Positions 17,363 to 26,820 of a DNA stretch of 64,000 bases are shown piece by piece. The notes under the pieces are model-generated. The model ran no database searches. It saw only the letters and a list, made by a program, of their open reading frames with translations, and was not told the origin of the DNA. How positions within the stretch are numbered: position 1 is the first letter of the stretch; each line of letters opens with the position of its first letter. This DNA is from JAWKZG01 sp041396125 (lineage in GTDB: Bacteria; Pseudomonadota; Gammaproteobacteria; Competibacterales; Competibacteraceae): positions 372,001-436,000 of the forward strand of contig JAWKZG010000001.1 of the NCBI GenBank assembly GCA_041396125.1. Reading direction: 5' to 3'. The position numbers and the translations under genes were made by a program.

Positions 17363-18349
17363 ATGCTTCAAATTGGCCCTTACCGCATAACCGCGCCGGT
17401 TGTGCTGGCGCCGATGGCCGGCGTCACTGACCGGCCGTTTCGCCAGCTTTGCAAACGTCTGGGGGCCGGTCTGGCAGTGTCAGAAATGGTCACTGCCGAC
17501 CCACGTTTGCGCAACAGTCGCAAAACCCGGCTGCGGTTGGATCACAGCGGCGAGAGCGAACCGCGTTCGGTTCAGATCGCCGGCTACGATCCGCTCATGC
17601 TGGCCGAGGCGGCCCGCGCCAATGTTGACCACGGTGCACAGATCATTGATATCAACATGGGCTGTCCGGCCAAGAAGGTCTGCAATGTGCAAGCGGGTTC
17701 GGCCTTGCTGCGCGATGAGGCGCTGGTGGGGCGGATTCTGGAAGCGGTCGTCAAGGCTGTCGAGGTGCCGGTCACACTGAAAATCCGTACTGGCTGGTCA
17801 CCCGAACAGCGCAATGGGGTGGCTATCGCCCGCATTGCTGAACAGGCCGGCATACAGGCTCTGGCTGTGCATGGCCGGACCCGGCAGGACGCGTTTCGTG
17901 GCCAGGCCGAATATGGCACTATTTCTGCAATAAAACAATTTGTGACAATTCCGGTCATCGCCAATGGTGATATCGACAGTCCGCAGAAAGCCTGTGAAGT
18001 ATTGCAGCTGACCGGTGCAGACGCAGTCATGATAGGGCGGGCGGCGCAGGGACGACCCTGGTTGTTTCAACAGATTCAGCATTACCTGGCAAACGGCGAA
18101 CAATTACCAGAACCGCCGCTAAGCTGGATCGGTAGGGTATTACTGTCCCATCTGCATGAGTTATACGCGCTGTACGGTGAGGCGCAAGGGGTGCGAGTAG
18201 CTCGCAAGCATCTGTCTTGGTATAGCCAGGGACAACCGCAAGCTGCCGAGTTCTGGCAGCGTATTAATAAGGTTGAGCTGGCGACCGAGCAATTGCGCTT
18301 GAGCGAGCAATTTTTTTTCCAGCGGGAGGAGGCAGGCGTGGCGGCATGA
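17363..18349 (+). CDS. dusB: tRNA-dihydrouridine synthase B
   Basis: A 328-residue flavin enzyme that reduces uridine at position 17 of tRNA. Visible features are LAPMAGVTDRPFRQLCKRLG, the strand IIDINMGCPAKKVCNVQAGS with the catalytic cysteine, LKIRTGWSP, AVHGRTRQDAFRGQAEY and the FMN phosphate site ANGDIDSP with GADAVMIGRAAQGRPWLF. It overlaps fis by four bases (ATGA). This dusB-fis pair is characteristic of gammaproteobacteria, where translation of fis depends on the dusB leader. The frame is intact. Confidence 0.96.
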   Translation: MLQIGPYRITAPVVLAPMAGVTDRPFRQLCKRLGAGLAVSEMVTADPRLRNSRKTRLRLDHSGESEPRSVQIAGYDPLMLAEAARANVDHGAQIIDINMGCPAKKVCNVQAGSALLRDEALVGRILEAVVKAVEVPVTLKIRTGWSPEQRNGVAIARIAEQAGIQALAVHGRTRQDAFRGQAEYGTISAIKQFVTIPVIANGDIDSPQKACEVLQLTGADAVMIGRAAQGRPWLFQQIQHYLANGEQLPEPPLSWIGRVLLSHLHELYALYGEAQGVRVARKHLSWYSQGQPQAAEFWQRINKVELATEQLRLSEQFFFQREEAGVAA

Positions 18350-18606
18350 ATGACAGCAAAAGAATAATAGCGACACCCGTAGTGCCATTGCGCACGCAGG
18401 TAGAGACAACGCTACGGCATTATTTCCAGCATCTGGGCGATTATGTACCTCATAACCTCTATAAATTCGTGTTGTCAGAGGTTGAACCGCCATTGTTGCA
18501 GGTTGTGCTGGAACACACCGATGGCAATCAAAGCCGGGCGGCGGAAATTCTCGGACTGGATCGTGGCACGTTGCGCAAAAAACTGCGCGAACACGGTTTG
18601 CTGTGA
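18346..18606 (+). CDS. fis: nucleoid-associated protein Fis
   Basis: Protein of 86 residues. The N-terminal beta-hairpin region is followed by helices A/B (TTLRHYFQHLGDYVPHNLYK, EVEPPLLQVVLEHTDGNQSR) and the helix-turn-helix AAEILGLDRGTLRKKLREHG, matching Fis. It bends DNA at rRNA, tRNA and recombination sites. The start overlaps the dusB stop, so it is translationally coupled to it. Confidence 0.95.
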   Translation: MNDSKRIIATPVVPLRTQVETTLRHYFQHLGDYVPHNLYKFVLSEVEPPLLQVVLEHTDGNQSRAAEILGLDRGTLRKKLREHGLL

Positions 18607-18707
18607 GAAATACGAAGCCTGCTTAACGGCGCGACTGATCGCTGTCGAGTATCATTTTCAGACAGTCGCTACGGGCGGCGATCTGTTCAATCCAGTACGG
18701 CGGGGAA

Positions 18708-19382
18708 ATGACTATGCCTCAACGAAAAATCTTGCTGAGTTGGAGTAGCGGCAAGGACAGTGCCTGGGCGCTGCATACCCTGCAGCAGGACGCCAGCTTT
18801 GAGGTGGTCGGCCTGGTCTGCACAGTCAACCAGGCTTTTCAGCGCGTCGCTATGCATGGGGTGCGGCGTGAATTGCTGAAACAGCAAGCGCAGGCACTGG
18901 GTCTGCCTCTGACCGTGCTTGAGCTGCCTTATCCGTGCAGTAACGCAGACTATGAAGCCATCATGCAGAGCTTTGTTACACAGGCCGTTGCCGATGGTGT
19001 CGAGTGCATGGCATTCGGGGATCTTTTTCTGACCGATATCCGCCATTACCGGGAAAAAAATCTGCTGGGCACAGGGCTGGAGCCCGTGTTCCCGCTCTGG
19101 GGGCAACCGACCCGGGCCTTGGCGCAACAGATGATTGAAGCCGGTCTGGTTGCCTATTTAACCTGTGTTGATCCGGCCAGACTGAGCCCGCAATGGGCCG
19201 GACAGCGCTATGATACCGAACTGCTGGCAGCTTTACCGGCAGGTATTGATCCGTGCGGTGAACACGGCGAGTTTCATACTTTCGCAGTTGACGGGCCAAT
19301 GTTTAACCAACCCGTATCTATTCGCCAGGGCGAGGTGGTTGAGCGGGACGGATTCGTCTTCGCTGACTTTTTAGCCGTATAA
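18708..19382 (+). CDS. ATP-pyrophosphatase of the diphthine-ammonia ligase (Dph6/MJ0570) family
   Basis: Protein of 224 residues with the PP-loop ILLSWSSGKDSAWALHTLQ at the N-terminus (SSGKDS in place of SGGKDS), then VVGLVCTVNQAFQRVAMHGV and the family motifs FGDLFLTDIRHYRE and DPCGEHGEFHTFAVDGP. The eukaryotic member amidates diphthine, a modification bacteria lack, so the bacterial substrate is unknown. It acts in the cytosol and adenylates its substrate. It lies between fis and the J-domain gene, with about 100 bases before and 75 after. Confidence 0.88.
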   Translation: MTMPQRKILLSWSSGKDSAWALHTLQQDASFEVVGLVCTVNQAFQRVAMHGVRRELLKQQAQALGLPLTVLELPYPCSNADYEAIMQSFVTQAVADGVECMAFGDLFLTDIRHYREKNLLGTGLEPVFPLWGQPTRALAQQMIEAGLVAYLTCVDPARLSPQWAGQRYDTELLAALPAGIDPCGEHGEFHTFAVDGPMFNQPVSIRQGEVVERDGFVFADFLAV

Positions 19383-19456
19383 TTTATAACTGGGAGCCGG
19401 TTTTTTTAAAGGAAACAGCAGCCTTGCGGCCACGGCAATAACCCAACGGAATTGCA

Positions 19457-21058
19457 ATGGATAAAGAAAGTAGGAAAACCTGTCCGACCTGCGGCACCGA
19501 CAATGATAAATCGGTACTGCAGTGTGCCACTTGTGGTGGCAGTATGGAGGCCAGTTATTACGATGTGCTCGGCATCGATATGGGCGCAGGCGTTGAAGTC
19601 ATTCATAAAGCCTATCGGCGGGCTGCCGCGAAATACCATCCCGATAAAACCGCCAGTCAGGCGGTGGAACAGCGCGCGCTGGCCGAGCATAAAATGCGCC
19701 AGCTCAACTATATCTGGCGGGTACTGAAAAACCCTGAGCGGCGGGAAAAATACCTGCAGGGCTTGCGACTGCGGGCGTATGTTGCGCAGCATGGTGCCGC
19801 TGAAAAAGAGATTGTTGACGAACCACAGACCGAGAGCCCGGACGTTCCCGCCGGCGTTGCGGGTGTGCGCCGTGCGATTGCCCGGTTAGTCGACTATGTG
19901 CTGTTCGGTTTTGTATTGTATGCCCTGATCTGGCTGCTCGATAGCGCGCTCGATACCGGTATCTGGGCCGAGCTTAATAGTATTGTCAGCCTGCTGGCCG
20001 GTGATACTGTGTTGTTGTTAGCACTGAGCGTCATCTTTGTCAGTGGATTGACCCTGCTCTGGATTGGTCTGGAAGCCTTACAGCTCGCTTTGTTCGGTGC
20101 CACAATGGGCAAATCCCTGATGCGGATTTGGGTGCTCGACGACACTGACGAGCCGTTGGGCTTCAGCGCTGCGCTGTCACGCGCCTGGTCGGTCTGGCTA
20201 CGTGGTATGGGTGGTGGCGTGCTGTTTATCGCGCCGCTGCTATGGCTGGTTTGGTATAGAGGCCTGCGACAGGAACGCGCCATGCCCTGGGATGTCGCCG
20301 CTGCCAGCCATCCTGCTTATGATGACATCAAAATATCGGCGTATGCTATGGCGCTGTTCGTTCTGGTGGTGCCGGGCGTTGCGCTGCTGGTGGTGAATTG
20401 GCCACCACCTGGTTTGAATACATCCAGTGTGTTATCTGCGACGCCTTCACCGACCGGCCCGTCGGCTGGTCCAGTGACGACAGAGCCTGTCCCTGTGCCA
20501 TCCGGCAACAACGTTGCGCCGGCAGAGCCGACAGCTGTCGCTACTATCGAATCCAGGCCAGGCCCCATCGAGTCACCGCTTGCGCCGCTGCCTGAGTTAA
20601 AGCCCGTACCCGCACCTGTACCTGATGCCCGCCCGATAGTGTCCGTACCGGACAGCACACCGGCGTCGCCTGAGTTAAAGCCCGTACCCGATGCCCGCCC
20701 GATGGTGCCCGTACCGGGCAGCACTTCGGCGTCCATTGAGAGTGGCGTAGCTGAACCGCCCAGCCAGCCACCAAACCAGGCACCGGCGGTAAAACCCGAA
20801 CCATTGCTGCCGCCGCCGCTGCGACCGGATTACCAGAGCACGGCAACAATAACCGGGCCGGATTTTGGCGGCGTATCCGTTGCCCCGGTGTCTGCAGTGC
20901 CCTCAAGTGTTGTTGCTGATCGGGTGGACAGCGAGCGACGGGTTAATTGTATGAACCGTTATTTCGAGACCATGCACGAAGCGGTGGAGTTGCCGTTGGG
21001 CGATTATGCCCGCCTGGATCGTGCGGCACGTGCCGAGCTGGAGCGTTGCTTACGTTAA
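19457..21058 (+). CDS. zinc-ribbon / J-domain / RDD membrane protein with Pro-rich tail
   Basis: A 533-residue mosaic. Residues 8-30 form a zinc ribbon (CPTCGTDN and CATCGG). Residues 33-105 are a J domain (SYYDVLGIDMGAGVEVIHKA) with the HPD tripeptide in AKYHPDKTAS. Residues 135-290 resemble an RDD domain: VRRAIARLVDYVLFGFVLYA, several membrane helices and TMGKSLMRIWVLDD. A further helix follows (about 297-318). Next is a Pro/Glu/Ser-rich linker with near repeats of PELKPVPDARP, and the C-terminus carries a conserved-looking CMNRYFETMHEA segment. The J domain suggests recruitment of DnaK to the membrane. The RDD part could be structural or a transporter. The combination is unusual; function unknown. 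Confidence 0.8.
   Translation: MDKESRKTCPTCGTDNDKSVLQCATCGGSMEASYYDVLGIDMGAGVEVIHKAYRRAAAKYHPDKTASQAVEQRALAEHKMRQLNYIWRVLKNPERREKYLQGLRLRAYVAQHGAAEKEIVDEPQTESPDVPAGVAGVRRAIARLVDYVLFGFVLYALIWLLDSALDTGIWAELNSIVSLLAGDTVLLLALSVIFVSGLTLLWIGLEALQLALFGATMGKSLMRIWVLDDTDEPLGFSAALSRAWSVWLRGMGGGVLFIAPLLWLVWYRGLRQERAMPWDVAAASHPAYDDIKISAYAMALFVLVVPGVALLVVNWPPPGLNTSSVLSATPSPTGPSAGPVTTEPVPVPSGNNVAPAEPTAVATIESRPGPIESPLAPLPELKPVPAPVPDARPIVSVPDSTPASPELKPVPDARPMVPVPGSTSASIESGVAEPPSQPPNQAPAVKPEPLLPPPLRPDYQSTATITGPDFGGVSVAPVSAVPSSVVADRVDSERRVNCMNRYFETMHEAVELPLGDYARLDRAARAELERCLR
20591..20736 (+). repeat. imperfect ~67-bp duplicated unit in the Pro-rich linker
   Basis: Two tandem copies share ctgagttaaagcccgtaccc, the gatgcccgcccgat segment and a gtaccgg(a/g)cagcac tail. 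The first copy holds an extra 12 bases (PAPV). They encode two PELKPV...DARP(I/M)V units in the linker of the J-domain/RDD protein. Confidence 0.8.
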
Positions 21059-21070
21059 CGGCTGCGTTTG

Positions 21071-22171
21071 CTATAAATCTGTAGCTGTCTGCAGTGTTTC
21101 GAGCTGCTGCTGCCGGTTGGTCGGGGTGTCGCTGCGTACCGTAACGTGACCGACCTTACGACCGGGACGCGCCTGTTTGCCATAGTCATGATAATGCGCG
21201 CCGCTAGTGACAAGACAGATGTCCCGTGCCGCCATAGTGCCAATGCAGTTCAGCATGGCGGAATACCCGCGAGGTTTAGTCGATCCCAGCGGCAGACCGC
21301 AGATCGCACGCAGGTGATTTTCAAACTGCGAGGTTTCCGCGCCTTCAATCGTCCAGTGACCGGAATTATGTACTCTGGGGGCCATTTCGTTGGCGAGCAG
21401 CTGCCCCTGGACGACAAAAAACTCGATTGCCAGCACACCGACATAATCCAGCTGTTGTGCGACCCGACGAGCATAGTCCTGAGCCTGCAGGCTTAGAGAC
21501 GTGTTCTCATAGGGAGCCAGTGACAGGTGCAGAATACCGGCCTGATGCTGGTTTTCGGTCAGCGGGTAAAAATCGATATGGCCGCTACGGTCCCGTACCG
21601 CCAGAATAGACACTTCACGTTCGAATCCGACAAACCCCTCCAGAATCAACGGTGCGTCACCCAGTGCCGTATACGCGGGTGCCAGATCGGCCTCGCTGTG
21701 CAATACCCGCTGGCCTTTGCCGTCATAGCCCAGGCGGCGGGTTTTTAAAACCGCAGGCAGGCCGGTGTGTGCGGTAGCTTGCTGTAAATCGGCGAACTCC
21801 AGCACATTGGCAAAACGTGGTGTCGGGATCTTCAGTTCACCAAATAGCGTTTTTTCATTCAGGCGATCCTGCGCTGTAGCCAGCGCAGATGGCGGCGGAT
21901 ATACGGCAGTCTGTTTAGTCAGTGCCTGGGCTGCGGCGGCGGGCACGTTTTCAAAATCAAACGTAATCACATCAGCCCATTCTGCCAGTTCGGCCAGCGC
22001 CAGCGGATCGTCGTAGGCACCCTGAATAAGCCCGGCTACTTGACCGGCACAGGCATCGGGCGCCGGGTCCAGTACCTTGAACTGCAAGCCCAGCGGATAA
22101 CCTGCCAGCGCCAGCATGCGAGCCAACTGACCGCCTCCCACAATACCGACTTTTCGGGCGCTGGCACTCAT
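21071..22171 (-). CDS. purK: N5-carboxyaminoimidazole ribonucleotide synthase PurK
   Basis: The 366-residue ATP-grasp enzyme has an N-terminal Rossmann-like VGIVGGGQLARMLALAGYPL, the ATP-grasp phosphate loop KTRRLGYDGKGQRVL and metal residues in EFFVVQGQLLANEMAPRVHN with the SGHWTIEGAETSQFENHLRA signature. It carboxylates AIR with bicarbonate and ATP in purine synthesis. It overlaps purE by four bases (ATGA), the expected partner order. The frame is intact. Confidence 0.95.
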   Translation of the reverse strand: MSASARKVGIVGGGQLARMLALAGYPLGLQFKVLDPAPDACAGQVAGLIQGAYDDPLALAELAEWADVITFDFENVPAAAAQALTKQTAVYPPPSALATAQDRLNEKTLFGELKIPTPRFANVLEFADLQQATAHTGLPAVLKTRRLGYDGKGQRVLHSEADLAPAYTALGDAPLILEGFVGFEREVSILAVRDRSGHIDFYPLTENQHQAGILHLSLAPYENTSLSLQAQDYARRVAQQLDYVGVLAIEFFVVQGQLLANEMAPRVHNSGHWTIEGAETSQFENHLRAICGLPLGSTKPRGYSAMLNCIGTMAARDICLVTSGAHYHDYGKQARPGRKVGHVTVRSDTPTNRQQQLETLQTATDL

Positions 22172-22662
22172 GTCGGTTCTCCCGGTACCGGATGCGCCAG
22201 TACCTGTGCGGTCTGGGTCTGTCGGTAAGTACGCGCCGCCGTGCGTATGGCCGGGTATTTATTGCCCAGCAGACTGGCCGCCAGCAACGCCGCGTTAACA
22301 GCACCCGCCCGGCCAATGGCCAGTGTGCCGACCGGAATACCCGCTGGCATTTGCACAATGGAAAGCAGTGAATCCATCCCATTCAGTGCTTTTGACTGGA
22401 CCGGCACGCCGAGTACCGGCAGGCAGGTTTTGGCGGCTGCCATACCGGGCAGATGGGCGGCACCACCGGCACCGGCGATAATCACTTCCAGTCCGCGCGC
22501 CTCGGCCTGCTCGGCATACTCGAATAACAAATCCGGTGTGCGATGCGCCGAGACAACCTGTTTTTCGTAGGAAATCTGCAGGGTATCCAGGGTTTCTGCT
22601 GTGTGGCGCATGGTGTCCCAATCGGATTGTGAGCCCATGATAAGACCGACCAGGGCAGCCAT
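22168..22662 (-). CDS. purE: N5-carboxyaminoimidazole ribonucleotide mutase PurE
   Basis: A 164-residue class I mutase containing VGLIMGSQSDWDTMRHTAET, the active-site VVSAHRTPD and IIAGAGGAAHLPGMAAAKT, and the GVPVQSKALNGMDSLLSIVQ loop. It moves the carboxyl group to C4 of AIR. The start ATG shares one base with the xpt stop, and the end overlaps purK. The operon xpt-purE-purK links purine synthesis and salvage. Confidence 0.95.
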   Translation of the reverse strand: MAALVGLIMGSQSDWDTMRHTAETLDTLQISYEKQVVSAHRTPDLLFEYAEQAEARGLEVIIAGAGGAAHLPGMAAAKTCLPVLGVPVQSKALNGMDSLLSIVQMPAGIPVGTLAIGRAGAVNAALLAASLLGNKYPAIRTAARTYRQTQTAQVLAHPVPGEPT

Positions 22663-23231
22663 TATTCGAACACCTCCAGGTTGTCATTATGCAGTGCGAT
22701 CTTGGCCAGAGTAATAATGGGCAGCTGTAGATCGCTGAATCGCTCGCGGCCGCCTTCTTGCGGTTTTTCGATCACGCAGCCGATGCCGCACAAGGTTGCG
22801 CCGCTTTGCTGAACAATCGCTACCAGGGCCTGCAGGGTTGAGCCTGTGGCGAGAAAATCGTCAATCAGCAACACCCGATCCTGTGCGGCTAGATAGCGCT
22901 TGGAAATCCGCAGTGTGACCGGATTGCTGCGGGTGCGGCTGATTGCCTTGGCGATGAAATAGTCGTCCTGCATGGACGAGGACATCTGTTTGCGGGCGTA
23001 AATGACGGCACAGCCCAATTCATTGGCAGTCGTCAGGGCAGGCAGAATGCCGCTGGTTTCAGCAGTAATGACCTTGCTGATTCCAGCCGTGCGAAAAGGG
23101 TTCGCCAGCTCGATACCGATGCGGCTCATCAGCCCGGCATCGACCTGATGATTCAGGAAACTATCGACTTTGACGATGCCGCCGCCGATGTGAATACCTT
23201 CTTGTTGGATGCGTTCGACCAGTTCTTGCAT
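22662..23231 (-). CDS. xpt: xanthine phosphoribosyltransferase
   Basis: Protein of 189 residues of the Xpt type (Bacillus-like): MQELVERIQQEGIHIGGGIV, a hypervariable hood, SSMQDDYFIAKAISRTRSNP, and the PRPP loop RVLLIDDFLATGSTLQALVA. It converts xanthine and PRPP to XMP for salvage. It is the first gene of the xpt-purE-purK operon. No riboswitch aptamer was recognised in the 238-base upstream gap. Confidence 0.93.
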   Translation of the reverse strand: MQELVERIQQEGIHIGGGIVKVDSFLNHQVDAGLMSRIGIELANPFRTAGISKVITAETSGILPALTTANELGCAVIYARKQMSSSMQDDYFIAKAISRTRSNPVTLRISKRYLAAQDRVLLIDDFLATGSTLQALVAIVQQSGATLCGIGCVIEKPQEGGRERFSDLQLPIITLAKIALHNDNLEVFE

Positions 23232-23469
23232 GAGGGTTATCCAAAGTTTTAGGGGCGAAGTTTATAGCAGCACTGGTCAGAACCAAAACTGTTTTCGGTA
23301 CCGGTTGTGAGGGCTTGCCCGACCCGGCAGGCAGCAGCGGTCATACTATTGTACGAGTTGCCTTAAGAGAGCAGTGTCGAGAGGATGCCGGTGATATTAC
23401 CCGGGTGAGATTACACTGGCGATAAGCCGTACAATAGGGCTTATCAGGCGGTATTCTGGAGAGCCATTC

Positions 23470-24615
23470 ATGCAAAATTATCGATCACCCTGGCTGATTG
23501 AAGAGCTGGATATCTACCGCGACGCGGTGCGCAAGTTTATTGAGCAGGAATTCGTGCCGCAGGACGAACGCTGGCAGCAGCAGCAATACACGGATCGCTC
23601 GGCCTGGCGGCAGGCCGGCGAGATGGGCATGCTGCTGACCGATGTGCCGGAGCAGTACGGCGGTCTGGGCGGCAGTTTCGCGCATGAGGCGGTCGTATAC
23701 GAAGAACTTGCCCGCGCCAAGGTCAACAGCTTTAATAACGCGGTGCACTCCATCGCCGCCCACTATGTGCTTGAATACGGCAGCGAAGCGCAGAAACAGC
23801 AGTGGCTACCGCCCATGGCGCGTGGTGAGCTGATCGGTGCCATTGCCATGAGCGAAGCGGGGGCGGGGTCGGATTTGCAGGGCGTGCAGACCCGGGCCGT
23901 GCGTGCTGGTGACGAGTATGTTATCAATGGCTCGAAGATTTTCATCAGCAATGGTTATAACGCTGATGCCTTGCTGCTGGTGGCCAAGACTGACCCCAAA
24001 CAGGGTGCCAAAGGCGTGTCCCTGTTCATGGTTGATACCCGCGAGCTGGCCGGTTACCGGGTGGGCCGGATTCTGCAGAAACTGGGTCTGAAAGGGCAGG
24101 ATACTGCCGAGCTGTTTTTCGATGATGTGCGTATCCCCGCCAGCAGCTTGCTGGGTTCCGCCGAAGGGCAGGGGTTTTACCAACTGATGCAGCAATTGCC
24201 GTATGAGCGCCTGATTATTGCGGTTAACGCGGTTGCTAGTCTGGAGCGCGTGCTGGAGCTGACAATCGAGTACACGCGTGAACGGCAGGCTTTCGGGCAA
24301 TCTGTCCTATCATTCCAGAACACCCGTTTCACACTGGCCGAAGCCAAGACTGAAATCATGATTGCGCGGGTTTTTCTGGATTATTGTATTGGACGCCTGC
24401 TGGCTGGTGATCTGGATACGGTAACAGCCTCGATGGCGAAATGGTGGACCACCGAAAAGCAATGCGCCATTACTGACGCCTGTCTGCAACTGCACGGTGG
24501 TAACGGCTATATGTGGGAATATCCTGTCGCGCAGTATTTTGCCGACAGCCGGGTGCAGAAGATTTACGGCGGCACTAATGAAATCATGAAAGAACTCATC
24601 GCACGCTCGTTGTAG
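23470..24615 (+). CDS. acyl-CoA dehydrogenase, long-chain type
   Basis: A 381-residue flavoenzyme has FAD-binding AIAMSEAGAGSDLQGVQTRA, VINGSKIFISNG, the helix with LPYERLIIAVNAVASLERVL, and the C-terminal LHGGNGYMWEYPVAQYFADS and QKIYGGTNEIMKELIAR. The usual catalytic glutamate of the medium-chain family (YEGT) is Gly here (YGGT); the LCAD/IVD group instead uses the glutamate of LPxER, which is present. It oxidises acyl-CoA to enoyl-CoA, with electron transfer flavoprotein as acceptor. No other beta-oxidation gene is nearby. It is followed by pdxA after 31 bases, possibly an operon. Confidence 0.9.
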   Translation: MQNYRSPWLIEELDIYRDAVRKFIEQEFVPQDERWQQQQYTDRSAWRQAGEMGMLLTDVPEQYGGLGGSFAHEAVVYEELARAKVNSFNNAVHSIAAHYVLEYGSEAQKQQWLPPMARGELIGAIAMSEAGAGSDLQGVQTRAVRAGDEYVINGSKIFISNGYNADALLLVAKTDPKQGAKGVSLFMVDTRELAGYRVGRILQKLGLKGQDTAELFFDDVRIPASSLLGSAEGQGFYQLMQQLPYERLIIAVNAVASLERVLELTIEYTRERQAFGQSVLSFQNTRFTLAEAKTEIMIARVFLDYCIGRLLAGDLDTVTASMAKWWTTEKQCAITDACLQLHGGNGYMWEYPVAQYFADSRVQKIYGGTNEIMKELIARSL

Positions 24616-24646
24616 TGGCGTGTATTTAAAACTTTGGAGGAGCGAT

Positions 24647-25645
24647 ATGAAACCCACTCTTGGACTTGTTATTGGCGATCCGGCCGGCGTTGGCCCGGAA
24701 CTGGCCGCTAAATTGCTGGCGCTGCCGGAAACTGCCGAACAAGCGAATATCGTGGTACTGGGTGATCAGCGGATTTTACAGAAAGGCGCTGAAATTGCCA
24801 GTGTTGAGCTTGCTGTAAATGTTATTCAGTCGCCGGCAGATATTGACTTCGGTGACGTGTTGAGTGGCACTCCGCTGCTGCTCGATCTGCCGGCGCCGGA
24901 AGCGCTGGCAGCACCGCTCGGGCAGGTCTCGGCAGCGTGTGGCCGGGCGGTACTGACTAACTACACCACCGCGCTGCGGCTTGCCAATGACGGTGTGCTG
25001 GCTGGCTTCAGTTTTACGCCGTTTAATAAAGGGTCGCTGAAGCTGGCCGGTAATCCCTGCGAAGACGAGCTGCAGTTTGCGGCGCAGGAGCTGGGGCATA
25101 CCAAACCTGTCAGCGAATTCAATGTGTTGGAGAATATGTGGAATGCGCGGGTTACCTCGCATGTCCCCCTGAAAGATGTGGCCGGTCTGCTCAGCGTGGA
25201 GCGTATCGTGACCTCGATCAAGCTGGCTCACGAAGCACTCAAGGCAGCAGGTTTCGCACAACCGCGCATCGCCGTGGCGGCACTTAATCCGCATGCCGGT
25301 GACAATGGCAATATCGGTCGTGAGGAAATCGACATTATTGCGCCAGCGGTAGCCCAGGCGCAGGCGCTGCAGATCCATGCCGACGGGCCGTTTCCGGGCG
25401 ATACTCTGTATCTGCGTATCCGCGACGGCCAGTATCATTGCGCGGTGACGATGTATCACGACCAGGGCCAGACTGCGATCAAACTGCTGGGTTTCGATAA
25501 AGGGGTAACCTTCCTGGGCGGCTTGCCGTTTCCGATCACGACGCCAGCTCATGGTACGGCGTTTGATATTGCCGGTCAGGGCAAGGCCAATCCGGAAGGT
25601 ATCCGGCGGGCATTTGCGATGTTGTGCGAGATAACGACCAGATAA
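24647..25645 (+). CDS. pdxA: 4-hydroxythreonine-4-phosphate dehydrogenase PdxA
   Basis: A 332-residue enzyme starts LGLVIGDPAGVGPELAAKLL. The metal-binding histidines can be seen in VTSHVPLKDV, NPHAGDNGNIGREE and CAVTMYHDQGQTAIKLLG, with the end TTPAHGTAFDIAGQGKANPE. It makes the amino-ketone used by PdxJ in vitamin B6 synthesis. The ATG at 24647 follows a strong GGAGGAG site. Its usual partners ksgA or surA are not adjacent; its context after an acyl-CoA dehydrogenase suggests a PdxA2-like paralogue is also possible. Confidence 0.9.
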   Translation: MKPTLGLVIGDPAGVGPELAAKLLALPETAEQANIVVLGDQRILQKGAEIASVELAVNVIQSPADIDFGDVLSGTPLLLDLPAPEALAAPLGQVSAACGRAVLTNYTTALRLANDGVLAGFSFTPFNKGSLKLAGNPCEDELQFAAQELGHTKPVSEFNVLENMWNARVTSHVPLKDVAGLLSVERIVTSIKLAHEALKAAGFAQPRIAVAALNPHAGDNGNIGREEIDIIAPAVAQAQALQIHADGPFPGDTLYLRIRDGQYHCAVTMYHDQGQTAIKLLGFDKGVTFLGGLPFPITTPAHGTAFDIAGQGKANPEGIRRAFAMLCEITTR

Positions 25646-25685
25646 AACAGCGGCTTGTGTACCAGCCATACGGAGGAAAAACGCT

Positions 25686-26587
25686 ATGCCTCATATAAAA
25701 ACCGATGACGGTGTGCAACTGTACTATGAAGAGACCGGCACCGGCGCACCCGTGGTCTTCGTGCATGAATTCGCCGGTGATTACCGCAGTTGGGAGCCGC
25801 AGATGCGGGCGCTGGGGCAGCGTTATCGCTGTATCGCGTTCAATGCCCGTGGCTATCCGCCCTCGGACGTGCCGACCGACGGTGGCATGTATTCGCAGGA
25901 TCGCGCCCGGCTGGATATTTTAGCGGTACTCGATGGTTTGGAGATCACCCAGGCGCATATTGTCGGGCTGTCGATGGGCGGGTTCGCCACGCTGCATTTC
26001 GGTTTGCATCATCCGGACCGTGCCTTGTCGCTGGTGGTGGCGGGCTGCGGTTACGGGGCAGAGCGGGACAAGCGTGAGCAGTTTCAGCAGGAAGCCGAAG
26101 CGACCGCACAGTTCATCGGGCAGGCGACCGGCGAGCAGTTCGCCGCCAAATATGCACTGGGGCCAACCCGCGTGCAGTTTCAGAACAAAGATCCGCGTGG
26201 CTGGGCGGAATTTCGCGACCATCTGGCCGAACATTCGCTGCAGGGCGCGGCGCTGACTATGCGGGGTGTGCAAAAAAGCCGACCGTCTCTGTTTGATCTG
26301 ACCGATGCCCTGCAAAAACTTACGGTGCCGACTTGGTTATCACCGGCGACGAAGATGCACCGTGTTTAATTCCGAATGTGTTTATGAAACGCATGATTCC
26401 ATCGGCAGCGTTAGTCATCATGCCCAACGCCGGGCATACCATCAATCTCGAAGACCCGGATCGCTTCAATCGCGAAGTCAGTGAGTTTCTGGCTCAAGTG
26501 ACTGCCGGGCGCTGGCCGCAGCGTGACCCGCGTGCCCAGGGTGACTCGATTCTGGGCGATTCAATATCGGGAACAGAGCGACAATAA
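25686..26587 (+). pseudogene. alpha/beta hydrolase, one frameshift
   Basis: A 300-codon hydrolase. The first frame holds the fold core FVHEFAGDYRSWEPQMRALG, the nucleophile elbow GLSMGGFATLHFGL and continues to LQKLTVPT. The second frame begins LVITGDEDAP (acid residue) and holds the catalytic histidine in MPNAGHTINLEDPDRFNREV. Adding one base in CCGACT-TGGTTATC joins them. As written, the first frame ends at 26369 without the Asp and His of the triad. The substrate is unknown; the fold resembles 3-oxoadipate enol-lactonase or haloperoxidase-type esterases. A GAGG site precedes the start at 25686. Confidence 0.83.
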
Positions 26588-26616
26588 TGGGCGCACCCTG
26601 CGGCAAATAATTACAT

Positions 26617-26650
26617 AAATAAACACTTTGCGGTGGCAGCGTGTTTATTT
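26617..26650 (+). terminator. hairpin after the hydrolase gene
   Basis: AAATAAACAC and GTGTTTATTT form a 10-bp perfect stem around a 14-base loop, starting 30 bases after the hydrolase stop. The 3' arm ends in TTTATTT, resembling a bidirectional intrinsic terminator. Confidence 0.55.
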
Positions 26651-26820
26651 ACTCGGTTATCCTAGGACAGTGTCTTTTGGTATTAGCAAATTAGAAAAGG
26701 CGCGTTGTTGTCTCGCGGAGTCTGGTGGGAATACAAGTCTGAAGATCTGACTGCACCGTTCGGCTTTTTCCACTGGCACTCTATTCATGCAACTGGTTTG
26801 CAACTTTAGAAGAATATCTT

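Noticed and set aside
24776..25669. A 297-residue minus-strand protein over pdxA
   Set aside because: Shadow frame of pdxA; composition and absence of motifs argue against a gene.
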